64,000 nt of DNA, taken from the NCBI RefSeq assembly GCF_900116645.1, contig NZ_FPBO01000019.1, positions 86,208 through 150,207 of the forward strand. Reading direction: 5' to 3'. This document shows, piece by piece, positions 42,328 through 50,717 of the stretch. Under the pieces are notes generated by a model that was given only the letters and a program-made list of their open reading frames with translations, was not told the DNA's origin and ran no database searches. The position numbers and the translations under genes are program-made. Source of the DNA: Pseudoduganella namucuonensis (GTDB lineage: Bacteria; Pseudomonadota; Gammaproteobacteria; Burkholderiales; Burkholderiaceae_D). Each line of letters opens with the position of its first letter. Within the stretch, counting starts at the first letter, position 1.

Positions 42328-43305
42328 ATGGACAGGTTCGCGGAACTGAAGGCTTTTTGCACGGTCGCCGGCGGCGGCGGTTTCAGTTCGGCCGGGCGCC
42401 GGCTCGGTCTCGCCACGTCGTCGGTGACGCGGCTGGTGGACAGCCTGGAACGGCGCCTGGGCGCCGTGCTGCTGAACCGCTCCACCCGCAGCGTGACCCT
42501 GACCGACGCCGGCCGCGCCTATTACGAGCGCGCGCTGCGCCTGCTGGAGGAACTGGATGCAGCCGACGACGCCGCCGGCCCCCAAGCCGGCGAGCCGCGG
42601 GGATTGTTGCGCGTGGCGGCGCCGGTCACCTTCTGCGCCATGCACATCGCGCCCCTGCTGCCCGAGCTGGCGCGCCGCCACCCCAGGCTGGAACTGGATC
42701 TGCGCCTGAGCGACACGGTCAGCAACATGGTGGACGAGTCCATCGACGTGGCCATCCGCATCGGCTCGGCCGGCATGGCGCCCAACCTGATCGCGCGCCG
42801 GCTGGCCGCGCATGAGCGGGTCATCTGCGCCAGCCCGGACTACCTGGCCAGCCACGGCGAGCCGCGGGCGCCGGACGACCTGGCGCGCCACAACTGCATG
42901 CGGTTCGCCCACGGCGACGGGCGCCATGTCTGGCGCCTGAAACGCGGCGAGGAAGTATACGAGGTGCCGGTGCACGGCACGCTCACCGTCAACAACGCCG
43001 ACGTGCTGCGCCAGGCCGCGCTGGGCGGCATGGGCCTGGCGCTGCTGGCGCGGTGGCTGGTGGGCCCGGAACTGGAGAGCGGCGCGCTGCGGCGGGTGCT
43101 GGCCGGCTACGACGCCAATCCCGGCCCCATGGACGTCGGCCTGTTCGCGATCTACCAGGCCAACCGGCGCGGCTCGGCCAAGATCAAGGCCTTCATCGAC
43201 CTGCTGGAATCGGCGCTGGGCTCGGAACTTGGCCGCTCGCTCGGCTCGGGCGGCTTAAACTCCCCTGCGCAGCTCCGCCAGCTCAGGGCGCGGGCGGCAC
43301 GATAG
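42328..43305 (+). CDS. LysR-family regulator, probable controller of the divergent MFS gene
   Basis: 325 residues. An N-terminal HTH (GGGFSSAGRRLGLATSSVTRLVDSLERRLG) and a LysR substrate domain of the AaeR/DmlR type (LLRVAAPVTFCAMHIAPLLPEL). I chose ATG 42328 (MDRFAELKAF), the usual family start; the frame is open 15 codons further. It lies 105 bases from the MFS start. Its 3' end overlaps the converging DUF1593 gene by 23 bases, the point where ordinary chromosome gives way to the polysaccharide island. Confidence 0.9.
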   Translation: MDRFAELKAFCTVAGGGGFSSAGRRLGLATSSVTRLVDSLERRLGAVLLNRSTRSVTLTDAGRAYYERALRLLEELDAADDAAGPQAGEPRGLLRVAAPVTFCAMHIAPLLPELARRHPRLELDLRLSDTVSNMVDESIDVAIRIGSAGMAPNLIARRLAAHERVICASPDYLASHGEPRAPDDLARHNCMRFAHGDGRHVWRLKRGEEVYEVPVHGTLTVNNADVLRQAALGGMGLALLARWLVGPELESGALRRVLAGYDANPGPMDVGLFAIYQANRRGSAKIKAFIDLLESALGSELGRSLGSGGLNSPAQLRQLRARAAR

Positions 43306-44722
43306 TGACGATGACGCGTCGGTAGCGCGTCAGCGCCGGACTGCCCTTATCGGTGACCTTTACGATGAAGTGGGCGGTCTCCGTCTTGCTTACCACTGGC
43401 GCCCGTGCCCCAACGGCATAAAGATTTTCCGCGGGACCCACCTTGATCTCCTCCCTGTAGCTGCCTGCTTCGGGATAGTGAAACCACAGGTAGCCCAAGC
43501 TATCCCCATCGGGGTCCGAGCTGCCGGCGGCGCTCAGCGTGAAGTCTTCGCCGGATTTGACGGTCAGCCGATCGCCATGGCCGAGCTTTACCACTGGTGG
43601 ATGATTCGCCCCCTTGTATGGCTTGGTGGTCCAATCCATTCGAGCAGCGAAATCGTTCTGGAAGTCTTTGCGCCAGCGCCAGATGGTGGTCCTGTACCCG
43701 GTGGAGACCTTGTCGTGGGCGCGCACGGTGCGGAAAAAGTCGTTGTAGACCATCGGCCTGTAACTATCCACGGCGTTGGTCCAGATGGCACGAGGCTCTT
43801 GCAATACGGGTACGTTGCCGGTGAAGCCTTCCGGATTGGTAGTCTCCAACGCTGGCGTATACAACTCGTAGCGCCCACCCCAGCCACCCCAGTCCGGATG
43901 CTCGGGTGCGTTCAGGCCGTTTGGTATCAGGGACAGGAAGGATGGCGTATCGCCCTCCACGCTAAAAGCGACATCCGGATAGATCGCGCCCAGTGGTCCA
44001 TGTCCCTGTTGAATATGCGTGGCGATCCAGTTGTTGCTCACTTCCGTGCTGTCGAAGCCCGGCTCGGTCGTGTGCATGCCAGTCCAGGTGCCGTTGCCAT
44101 ACCCGCCGGGGCTGACGATGTAAAACAGGTCGGGAAACCGGGTGCGTATCCAGATACCGGAATCGTCTTGATCGGAGATCGTGTAGACGCGCAACTTGCT
44201 TAGCAGGCGAGCGGTCTGCTCAGGCGTCCTGTCGTGGCTAATTCGATACAACGCTTGAGCAAGGGTATTGGCGCCTCCCCAGACCGAAACCCAAAGTGGC
44301 CGCGTATCATTTTTCTCCAGGGCCTTGATGATGGCGTCCGATCCCTGCGAGTCCCTGCCGTCGCCGACACCCTGCATGCCGTAGAGTGGCGAGCCAGAGC
44401 GCACCACCGCTTTCAGCGTCTCCGCTTTCGGGAAACCCGGTTCGTGCTTCAACAGATTGGGTTGTACCCGGCCATAGGCGTCGATGATCGCATGCATGGA
44501 TTCCGGCGCGATACGCGACTTCTGATGCGTGGAGGTCGTGGCGACGATACCTTCGATATCGATCTGGTTCGCGTACAGAAGCAAGCGCACGAGCGACTGG
44601 CTGTCGTCGGGATCGGCCTCGATATCGCTGAGGACAATCAGGCGTTGTTTGGGTTCGGCGAAGCCAAGGGCCGGCACGCTAGCCAGTAACGCCGCCAACA
44701 TCATTGGAAGTAGTCGCATCAT
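43283..44722 (-). CDS. DUF1593 (nucleoside-hydrolase-like, Sde182-type) exported protein
   Basis: 479 residues. A signal peptide (about 1-22, ALGFA) and then a nucleoside-hydrolase-like fold opening with LIVLSDIEADPDDSQSLVRLLLYAN, with the Asp cluster that binds Ca in that fold. The C-terminal part (about 385-479) is an Ig-like/cellulose-binding module seen in the Saccharophagus protein Sde182. It lies 32 bases after the GH5 gene in the same orientation, so it is probably an operon partner in polysaccharide breakdown. The catalytic activity of DUF1593 is not known to me; a C-ribosyl or glycoside hydrolase is possible. Confidence 0.85.
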   Translation of the reverse strand: MMRLLPMMLAALLASVPALGFAEPKQRLIVLSDIEADPDDSQSLVRLLLYANQIDIEGIVATTSTHQKSRIAPESMHAIIDAYGRVQPNLLKHEPGFPKAETLKAVVRSGSPLYGMQGVGDGRDSQGSDAIIKALEKNDTRPLWVSVWGGANTLAQALYRISHDRTPEQTARLLSKLRVYTISDQDDSGIWIRTRFPDLFYIVSPGGYGNGTWTGMHTTEPGFDSTEVSNNWIATHIQQGHGPLGAIYPDVAFSVEGDTPSFLSLIPNGLNAPEHPDWGGWGGRYELYTPALETTNPEGFTGNVPVLQEPRAIWTNAVDSYRPMVYNDFFRTVRAHDKVSTGYRTTIWRWRKDFQNDFAARMDWTTKPYKGANHPPVVKLGHGDRLTVKSGEDFTLSAAGSSDPDGDSLGYLWFHYPEAGSYREEIKVGPAENLYAVGARAPVVSKTETAHFIVKVTDKGSPALTRYRRVIVTIVPPAP

Positions 44723-44754
44723 CTCTGTATATCTCTTTATTTTGAATTGGGGGC

Positions 44755-46062
44755 TTACGGGGTTGCGCCCTTCACCAGCGCATCGAGGAGGTTCGGGTCG
44801 AGGACTGTATTATTGCGCCGGTCGATCAGGCCGCCCACGTCCCAATAGAACGGTATCAGTCCGTTGGCCACCGCCGCATGGGTTGCGTATTGAATGTAGT
44901 AGGCGCGCGACTTCTTATGCAGGGCCAGTGCGTCGCCCGTCAGATTGGTACGCAGCATCGCGGCGTACTCGCCGAGCACAACCGGAATGCCCTTGTCGAC
45001 AAACTGCTGCCTGATCGACAAAAACTGCTGATCGACATAGGCCTCCTCGCCCCAAGTGGGGTTATGCGCGGTGTCCGTGGTCGAATGATTATCCTTGCCC
45101 CAGTAATAGAATTGATTGCCCCACCATTCATCTTTGTCCATCAAGGTGAAATTCCAGGGGTAAAAGTGCACCTCATACATCAGCTTATTGCTGACGGTGT
45201 CGGTCGGCATGACCGTCCACCACTTCGCTGATTTATCGATGTCCACGGCCGGTCCTTGCACCACCAGGACGCGGTAGGCATTCTTGCCGCCGGTGGCGCG
45301 CACCGCGTCGACGAAGGTCTGGTGGTAGGAATTGAGCACCGGCATTTGGGTGGCCGCGTCGACACTCGGCTCGTTGGCGCCGGCAAACATCAAATGCTCG
45401 TCGAAGTCGCGCAATTGCGTGGCGATCTGGGTCCAAAACGCCTTTTGCTTCTGATTCACCGCCACTTGCTTGTCGGGCTCGACGTTTCTTTCGAGCCAGC
45501 CGCCGTCCCAATGTATGTTCAAGAGCACATACATCTGATTGTCGACGCAGTACTTCACAACGCGCTTGACGCGGTCCATCCAGGCCTGGTCGATCTTGGC
45601 GGTCTGCTGGTTGGCGTACTGGTCCCAGGCAACCGGCAGCCGGATGGCGTTGAATCCGTTCGCCTTGGCCGCCTTGATCAGCTCCTCGGTGATCAGGGGA
45701 TTGCCCCAGCTGGTTTCTCCGCCTATCGCCTCCATGGTGTTGCCAATATTTAAACCCAGACGTATACGGCTGGCGAGCTGGACAGCGGTGCTGCCCATGC
45801 CGGTCGCATCGGGCGCGATCGGATTCTGGTTGTAGTCGGGATAGAGACCGGCGGCCGGCGTCGTTGGAACCGGCGTCGTTGGAACCGGCGTCGTTGGACC
45901 TGGCGTGGTTGGAACTGGCGTGGTTGGACCCGGCGTCGTCGGAGCCGGTGTCGTCGGGGCTGGCGTCGTGCTGGCCGGCGCCGCGCTGCTGCCCGAGCCG
46001 CCGCCACAGCCGACGTTCAATGACAGAATTGCAATTAGTAAAAATGTACGACTGAGTTTCAT
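44755..46062 (-). CDS. GH5 endoglucanase-type lipoprotein with (PTTP) repeat linker
   Basis: 435 residues. The lipobox LNVGC (Cys about 19) predicts a surface lipoprotein. A Pro/Thr linker of repeating GPTTP/VPTTP units (about 31-70) is encoded by 15-bp tandem repeats. The GH5 catalytic domain starts RLGLNIGNTMEA; the acid/base Glu is in FAGANEP near 230 and the nucleophile Glu in VVLGEY near 366. GH5 enzymes cut beta-1,4-glucans, xyloglucan or mannan; the GH74 gene close by favours xyloglucan/cellulose. It is a clear paralogue of the truncated GH5 gene at 62404-63660. An elaborate inverted repeat lies in its 5' leader (46094-46144). Confidence 0.9.
   Translation of the reverse strand: MKLSRTFLLIAILSLNVGCGGGSGSSAAPASTTPAPTTPAPTTPGPTTPVPTTPGPTTPVPTTPVPTTPAAGLYPDYNQNPIAPDATGMGSTAVQLASRIRLGLNIGNTMEAIGGETSWGNPLITEELIKAAKANGFNAIRLPVAWDQYANQQTAKIDQAWMDRVKRVVKYCVDNQMYVLLNIHWDGGWLERNVEPDKQVAVNQKQKAFWTQIATQLRDFDEHLMFAGANEPSVDAATQMPVLNSYHQTFVDAVRATGGKNAYRVLVVQGPAVDIDKSAKWWTVMPTDTVSNKLMYEVHFYPWNFTLMDKDEWWGNQFYYWGKDNHSTTDTAHNPTWGEEAYVDQQFLSIRQQFVDKGIPVVLGEYAAMLRTNLTGDALALHKKSRAYYIQYATHAAVANGLIPFYWDVGGLIDRRNNTVLDPNLLDALVKGATP
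45855..45970 (-). repeat. 15-bp tandem repeats coding for the PTTP linker
   Basis: About eight imperfect copies of GGCGTCGTTGGAACC (plus strand), each coding for five linker residues of the GH5 lipoprotein. Such in-frame repeats expand and contract easily, so linker length may vary between strains. Confidence 0.75.
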
Positions 46063-46093
46063 CCTAACCTCGAAATGGTCATGCTGACAAATT

Positions 46094-46144
46094 GTCCTGC
46101 GGCCTATATGGTTTTCTTAGGCCAACTTTCAGCATAGGCAGGAC
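46094..46144 (-). promoter_or_regulatory. Nested inverted repeats in the leader of the GH5 lipoprotein gene
   Basis: GTCCTGC (46094-46100) pairs with GCAGGAC (46138-46144), and inside it GGCCTA (46101-46106) pairs with TAGGCC (46118-46123). They lie 32-82 bases upstream of the start at 46062. It could be a structured 5' UTR or a protein site. The rest of 46145-46304 shows nothing I can name. Confidence 0.35.
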
Positions 46145-46304
46145 GGCGCAGTCGTCGGTAGCGATTTTCCTGAAAATGCTAGCAGTGTGCGGATAGTTGA
46201 AAGACTTAGGGATTTACTTCTGTTTGCCGAAGGTTCTGAAGGCCTATGGGGGTCAGCCGTACTCATCCTTGAACAACTTATAGAAATTGGCAACTTTGCC
46301 ATAA

Positions 46305-46614
46305 CGAAATAGCGCGAATGGCGAAGATATTACAAGGGTGCAGATAATCGCATTGATACTGCACTTCCGTGCATTCGACTTGCGGCGACGGCGGCGCGGC
46401 CGCTGGCGCACAGGTGGTGGCGGGCCTGAACGGCGGCCGGTTAAAGCGAGCAATAGCAAAATCTGCACGAGTACCGATTCGGCCGTGCAGAATTTTCGCC
46501 CGAGGCCGTCATGGCAGGCTGAGGCGCATTTCAGCGTGTATTTTTGCCGCGATATTTGGGATAGACTCCGCCGGATTGCCAGACAGGTGGAGCCGACTTC
46601 CCGTCCCGCAAGCG
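46305..46614 (+). repeat. ~310-bp dispersed repeat, copy A (upstream of GH74)
   Basis: Matches copies at 58586-58900 and 61975-62288 over nearly its whole length, with scattered substitutions. Landmarks: CGAATGGCGAAGATATTACA, GGCGGCGCGGCCGCTGG, TTAAAGCGAGCAATAGC, a hairpin (46458-46496), and TTTGGGATAGACT near 46555. It is in the same orientation as the GH74 gene, ending about 100 bases before its ATG. With copy C it also shares a short GC-rich stretch just beyond the end. It could be a promoter/leader module or a miniature mobile element; no target duplication or terminal inverted repeats are obvious. Confidence 0.85.
46458..46496 (+). promoter_or_regulatory. Conserved hairpin in repeat copy A
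   Basis: AAAAT-CTGCACG and CGTGCAG-AATTTT form a stem of about 12 pairs with one bulge around a 14-base loop. In the other two copies the stem is unchanged while the distal half of the loop differs, as expected if the fold matters. Alternatively it is a dyad operator. Confidence 0.55.
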
Positions 46615-46714
46615 CAAGCCTGCCTGTCAATAGACAGCATGCCCGACCTGGACGCCTGAGCGCAGCCAGCAATGCCGGCGGGCCGCGACCAGCACCGTGA
46701 TCCAGGAATAGTTA

Positions 46715-49108
46715 ATGAAAAAAGAGCAACTCTTCGCCCTGTCAGCGCTGCTGACTTCCTTGATGGCCGGCTGTGGCGGCGGCGGTGGCGGCACTGCCGC
46801 CGGCCCGGCTCCCGTGCAGCCTCTGCCTGCCCAGCCGGCGGCTCCCGCCCAGCCGCCCACCCTCCCGGAGCCAGCCACCCCCGCCCAGCCGGTGACCGGC
46901 CTGGGCAGCTGGACCAATGTGAAGTTCGGCGGCGGCGGCTATGTACCCGGCCTGGTGTTCCATCCCTCCAGCCCGGACGTCCTCTACGCACGCACAGATA
47001 TGGGCGGCGCCTACCGCTGGAACGCGGCCACCTCGTCCTGGCGGCCGATCACGGACGGCTTCGGCGCCGCCGAAACCTTCCACCACGGCTCCGAGAGCAT
47101 GGCGCTCGATCCGAACGACGACAAGCGCGTCTACATGAGCACCGGCATGTACCTCTCGGATAAAGCCGACGCGCGCCTGTACATTTCCACCGACCGCGGC
47201 GACAACTGGACCTACGTCAACTTGCCGTTCTCGGCGGCCAGCAACGCCCAGGGCCGCACCGTCGGCGAGCGCCTGATGGTCGACCCCAACAATCCCGCCA
47301 TCCTGTTCTACGGAACGCGCACCACCGGCCTGTGGAAGAGCGCCGACCGCGGCCAGACCTGGCAACAGGTGGCCTCGCTGTCATCGCACAAGATGACCAA
47401 GGCGCAAATCGAAGCCGTCTTTTGGAGCGGCGTGGTCGGTGTCGAGCAAGTGATCTTCGACACTTCGACCAAGGGCACTGGTAGCGCTACCCAAACCATC
47501 TACACGGCCGTCGCGCCGGACTACGCGGCCGTGGCGGGTCTGGCCTACAGCATGTACAAGACCACCGACGGCGGCGCCACCTGGACCGGCATCGCCACCC
47601 CGGTGGCGGGCTACCATATCCCGCACATGGTGCGCGCCAAGGACGGCATGATGTACGTCGCCTTCACGCAGGGCACGGGCCCCGGCGCCAGCGGTTCGGC
47701 AAGGCTGTACAAGTTCGACGGCAGCAATTGGACCCTGCTCAAGAGCTATGATTCGTCGGCCGCGGGGACCGGCTTCGGCATGGGCGGCCTGTCCGTGTCC
47801 GGCACCGGCGCCACAACCCGCATCGCGCTCGGTGTCACCAATTCGTGGGGCAACTGGGAAGGACAGCCTATTGTGCAATTGTCGGACAACGCTGGCGCCA
47901 CCTGGCGCGAGATTTCCGCCATGGCCCCGCACGGCGGCGACAAGGACGGCTGGTCGGGCTGGGTCGACGACGTCGAGATCGACCCGAACAATCCGGAACG
48001 CATCCTGCATGTGCATGGCGGGGGCGTGTGGGAAACCAGGAACGCGTCGGCGGCAAAACCCAGCTGGACCCACACCGCCGCCAACGGCATCGAGGAAACC
48101 GCGACACTGGCACTGATGGCGCCACCGCCGGGCGCCTCGTACAGCCTGCTCAACAGTTCCGGGGATATCGGCATGGTCATCCATACCGACCTCGCCACCG
48201 CGCCCGTGCGCGGTCCGAAGGGCTGGTTCGGCAACAGCAACAGCTCCGACATGGCCTGGTCCGATTCGGCTTACATCGCGACGATCGGCACCACCACCTG
48301 GAATCACCCCAACGTGGGTGGCGCCTACTCCACCGACTCGGGCCTGACCTGGACCGCTTTCCCAACCAACCACCCCGACGGCCTGGCCCATCAGGGCAAC
48401 GACTCGACCCTGGCGGTCACCAAGCCGGGCCACATCGTCTGGGCGCCGTCCGGTTCCGTGCCGGCGTACACCACCAACCACGGGGCGAACTGGACCTACA
48501 CCAATCTGCCGGCCGTGGCATCGGGCCGCGGCTACCGCCTGGCGGCCGACCGCAAGAATCCGAACCGGGTGTATGCGTACGAATCGGGCGGCGGCTGGTG
48601 GGGCCCGGCGCCGAAGTTCTACTCCTCCACAGACGGCGGCCACACTTTCACCGTCAGCAGCCAATTCTCCGCGGCGGGCCCGCGTCCCGAGTTTGTCCAC
48701 AACACCTCGTTGGCCGTCAATCCCAACGCCGAAGGCGACGTGTGGGTGGCCGACGCGCACAACGTGTTCCACTCGACCGATGGCGGCGCCACCTGGACAA
48801 AGCTGGGCGTGACCGGGTCCATCTGGGGCTCCCATCCCACCTCGGAATGGCCCGAGGTGTATGGCGCCACCGCCATCGCCCTGGGCAAGGCGCCGGCCGG
48901 CGCGAGCTACTCGGCCTCGGTGTATCTGGTCGGCGTCATCAATGGCGTGTGGGGCGTGTACCGTTCCGACAACGGTGGCGGCAACTGGACCCGCATCAAC
49001 GACGATAAGCATCAGTTTGGTGGTATCGGCGTCATCGCAGCCGATCAGAACATCGCCGGGCGCCTGTATATCGGCGGCAGGGGCCGCGGGGTGTTGTTCA
49101 ATAACTAA
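46715..49108 (+). CDS. GH74 xyloglucanase lipoprotein
   Basis: 797 residues. The lipobox LMAGC (Cys 20) is followed by a Gly run and a Pro/Ala-rich linker to about 65. Then comes the GH74 double seven-bladed propeller with repeated Asp-box-like sequences (TDGGATWTG, STDGGATWTK) and the family opening ARTDMGGAYRWN, whose Asp (about 94) corresponds to a catalytic Asp. It ends GRGRGVLFNN. It cleaves the glucan backbone of xyloglucan, probably on the cell surface. A terminator follows at 49180-49220. Repeat copy A precedes it. The GH43, GH62 and GH51 genes after it remove arabinose side groups. Confidence 0.92.
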   Translation: MKKEQLFALSALLTSLMAGCGGGGGGTAAGPAPVQPLPAQPAAPAQPPTLPEPATPAQPVTGLGSWTNVKFGGGGYVPGLVFHPSSPDVLYARTDMGGAYRWNAATSSWRPITDGFGAAETFHHGSESMALDPNDDKRVYMSTGMYLSDKADARLYISTDRGDNWTYVNLPFSAASNAQGRTVGERLMVDPNNPAILFYGTRTTGLWKSADRGQTWQQVASLSSHKMTKAQIEAVFWSGVVGVEQVIFDTSTKGTGSATQTIYTAVAPDYAAVAGLAYSMYKTTDGGATWTGIATPVAGYHIPHMVRAKDGMMYVAFTQGTGPGASGSARLYKFDGSNWTLLKSYDSSAAGTGFGMGGLSVSGTGATTRIALGVTNSWGNWEGQPIVQLSDNAGATWREISAMAPHGGDKDGWSGWVDDVEIDPNNPERILHVHGGGVWETRNASAAKPSWTHTAANGIEETATLALMAPPPGASYSLLNSSGDIGMVIHTDLATAPVRGPKGWFGNSNSSDMAWSDSAYIATIGTTTWNHPNVGGAYSTDSGLTWTAFPTNHPDGLAHQGNDSTLAVTKPGHIVWAPSGSVPAYTTNHGANWTYTNLPAVASGRGYRLAADRKNPNRVYAYESGGGWWGPAPKFYSSTDGGHTFTVSSQFSAAGPRPEFVHNTSLAVNPNAEGDVWVADAHNVFHSTDGGATWTKLGVTGSIWGSHPTSEWPEVYGATAIALGKAPAGASYSASVYLVGVINGVWGVYRSDNGGGNWTRINDDKHQFGGIGVIAADQNIAGRLYIGGRGRGVLFNN

Positions 49109-49179
49109 AGGCAAGACAGGTGCGCTGGCGAACGAATGCGCCAAGGCGCTGAAATCATGACATCGATGATCTCCAAAAC

Positions 49180-49220
49180 AACGTCGTCCCCGCTTTCCGC
49201 CAGGGCGACGTTGGTTTTTT
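49180..49220 (+). terminator. Intrinsic terminator after GH74
   Basis: AACGTCG(T)CCC and GGGCGACGTT form a stem with one bulge and a 12-base loop (49180-49212), followed by six T at 49215-49220. It ends GH74 transcription and isolates the AT-rich genes that follow. Confidence 0.7.
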
Positions 49221-49285
49221 GCGGCGCGAGTCTTGTTTCGCGATTTCCACGGGTGTGCCCGTCACTTCAACTAAATACTATAAAC

Positions 49286-50653
49286 ATGAACTTTAAAACA
49301 AAGATTTTATTGGCATCCATGTGCTGTTTATCAATGTTCGGAGTATCGGCGCAAAACCCCATCATACAAACCATGTACACAGCTGATCCGGCTCCAATTG
49401 TATTTGGAGACACCCTCTTCTTGTATGTCGGTCACGATGAAGACGACGCTCCCGCAAAAGGTTATTTGATGCGCGAGTACCGGCTTTTCACCACTACTGA
49501 CATGGTCAATTGGACTGATCGTGGCGCCCCTTTGAAAACAAGCCAGATTTCCTGGTCCAATAACGATGCCAGCGCAGCACAACTTATTGAACGAAATGGA
49601 AAATACTATTGGTACTTTTCCACCAATGATAAAAATGGACCGGGCGGTGTTTCCGTCGGTGTAGCGGTCTCGGACTCTCCTTATGGTCCTTTTACAGACG
49701 CTTTAGGCAAGGCGCTTATAACGAACAGCATGACTACACATGCTCCGCATGGGTGGGATGATCTTGATCCAACCGTTTTTATAGATGACGATGGACAGGC
49801 CTATCTTTTCTGGGGAAACGGTGCTTGCTATTGGGTGAAATTAAAAAAGGACATGATTTCCCTTGATGGGGAAATTCAGTTTTTAGATATCAAAGATAAA
49901 ACAGCTTTCGCAGGAAATTTCACCGAGGCTCCTTGGGTGTATAAGAGAAATAAGCAATACTATCTTGTTTATGCTGCGGAGTTTCCGGAAAATATTAGCT
50001 ACTCCACTTCCAAGAACATCACTGGGCCGTGGAAACAACAGGGCATTCTCATGCCTACGGAAAAAGGCAGCAACACCAATCATGCGGGTATAGTTGATTA
50101 CAAGAAAAAATCTTATTTTTTCTATCATAATGACGCATTGCCAGGTGGTCATAGTTACGACAGATCGGTTGCAGTGGAAGAGTTCACCTACAATCCCGAC
50201 GGCACGATTCCAAAATTGAATATGACTGATGCCGGAATTACCAAAGGAGTGGGGACTTTAAATCCATACCAAAGAACAGAAGCCGAGACTATTGCCTTCT
50301 CAAAAGGCGTTAAAGCAATAGAAAGTAAAGAAAAAGGCGTAATCATTACGTCCATTCACAATGGTGATTACATAAAAATACGTGATGTGGATTTTGGAAA
50401 AACAGGTCCATCGTCGTTTAAGGCATCCGCATCCAGTCGTTATCACGGCGGGGCCATTGAAATTTACGCTGATGGCCTGAATGGAAAATTGCTAGGGACA
50501 TTAAAAATTCCTTATACCGGCGAATGGGAAAACTGGAAAGAATTTTCAACGAATATAGAGAACATCAAGGATGTTCACGATATATATCTTGTCTTTAAAG
50601 GCGGCGAGCCACACGTGTTATTTAATTTTGATTACTGGCAGTTTATTAAATAG
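49286..50653 (+). CDS. GH43 arabinofuranosidase/xylosidase with CBM6, AT-rich, probably acquired
   Basis: 455 residues. A signal peptide ends at GVSA (about 22). The GH43 five-bladed propeller has Asp in YTADPAPIV, Asp in DLDPTVFIDDDG and Glu in FTEAPWVYKR, the usual triad. A CBM6-type module follows from about 325 (RTEAETIAFSKGVKAIE...FDYWQF). Codons are AT-rich (many AAA, AAT, TTT, ATT) in a GC-rich genome, and the start lacks a Shine-Dalgarno site but has an A-rich leader, as in Bacteroidetes. The N-terminal half of the fused gene at 55405 is its GC-rich homologue. I chose the ATG at 49286; the frame is open to 49136 without a plausible start. Confidence 0.88.
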   Translation: MNFKTKILLASMCCLSMFGVSAQNPIIQTMYTADPAPIVFGDTLFLYVGHDEDDAPAKGYLMREYRLFTTTDMVNWTDRGAPLKTSQISWSNNDASAAQLIERNGKYYWYFSTNDKNGPGGVSVGVAVSDSPYGPFTDALGKALITNSMTTHAPHGWDDLDPTVFIDDDGQAYLFWGNGACYWVKLKKDMISLDGEIQFLDIKDKTAFAGNFTEAPWVYKRNKQYYLVYAAEFPENISYSTSKNITGPWKQQGILMPTEKGSNTNHAGIVDYKKKSYFFYHNDALPGGHSYDRSVAVEEFTYNPDGTIPKLNMTDAGITKGVGTLNPYQRTEAETIAFSKGVKAIESKEKGVIITSIHNGDYIKIRDVDFGKTGPSSFKASASSRYHGGAIEIYADGLNGKLLGTLKIPYTGEWENWKEFSTNIENIKDVHDIYLVFKGGEPHVLFNFDYWQFIK

Positions 50654-50717
50654 AAGTCTACAAGAGACCTGTATTGGATTGCTACAGTTATTACACAACC
50701 AACCAAAAACCTGTTAA

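Noticed and set aside
46253..46450. Short minus-strand frames sharing LALTGRRS and similar words in all three ~310-bp repeats
   Set aside because: The similarity follows from the repeated DNA; products are Arg/Pro-rich, differ at both ends and lack ribosome sites. Only a substitution-pattern test across many copies could revive them.
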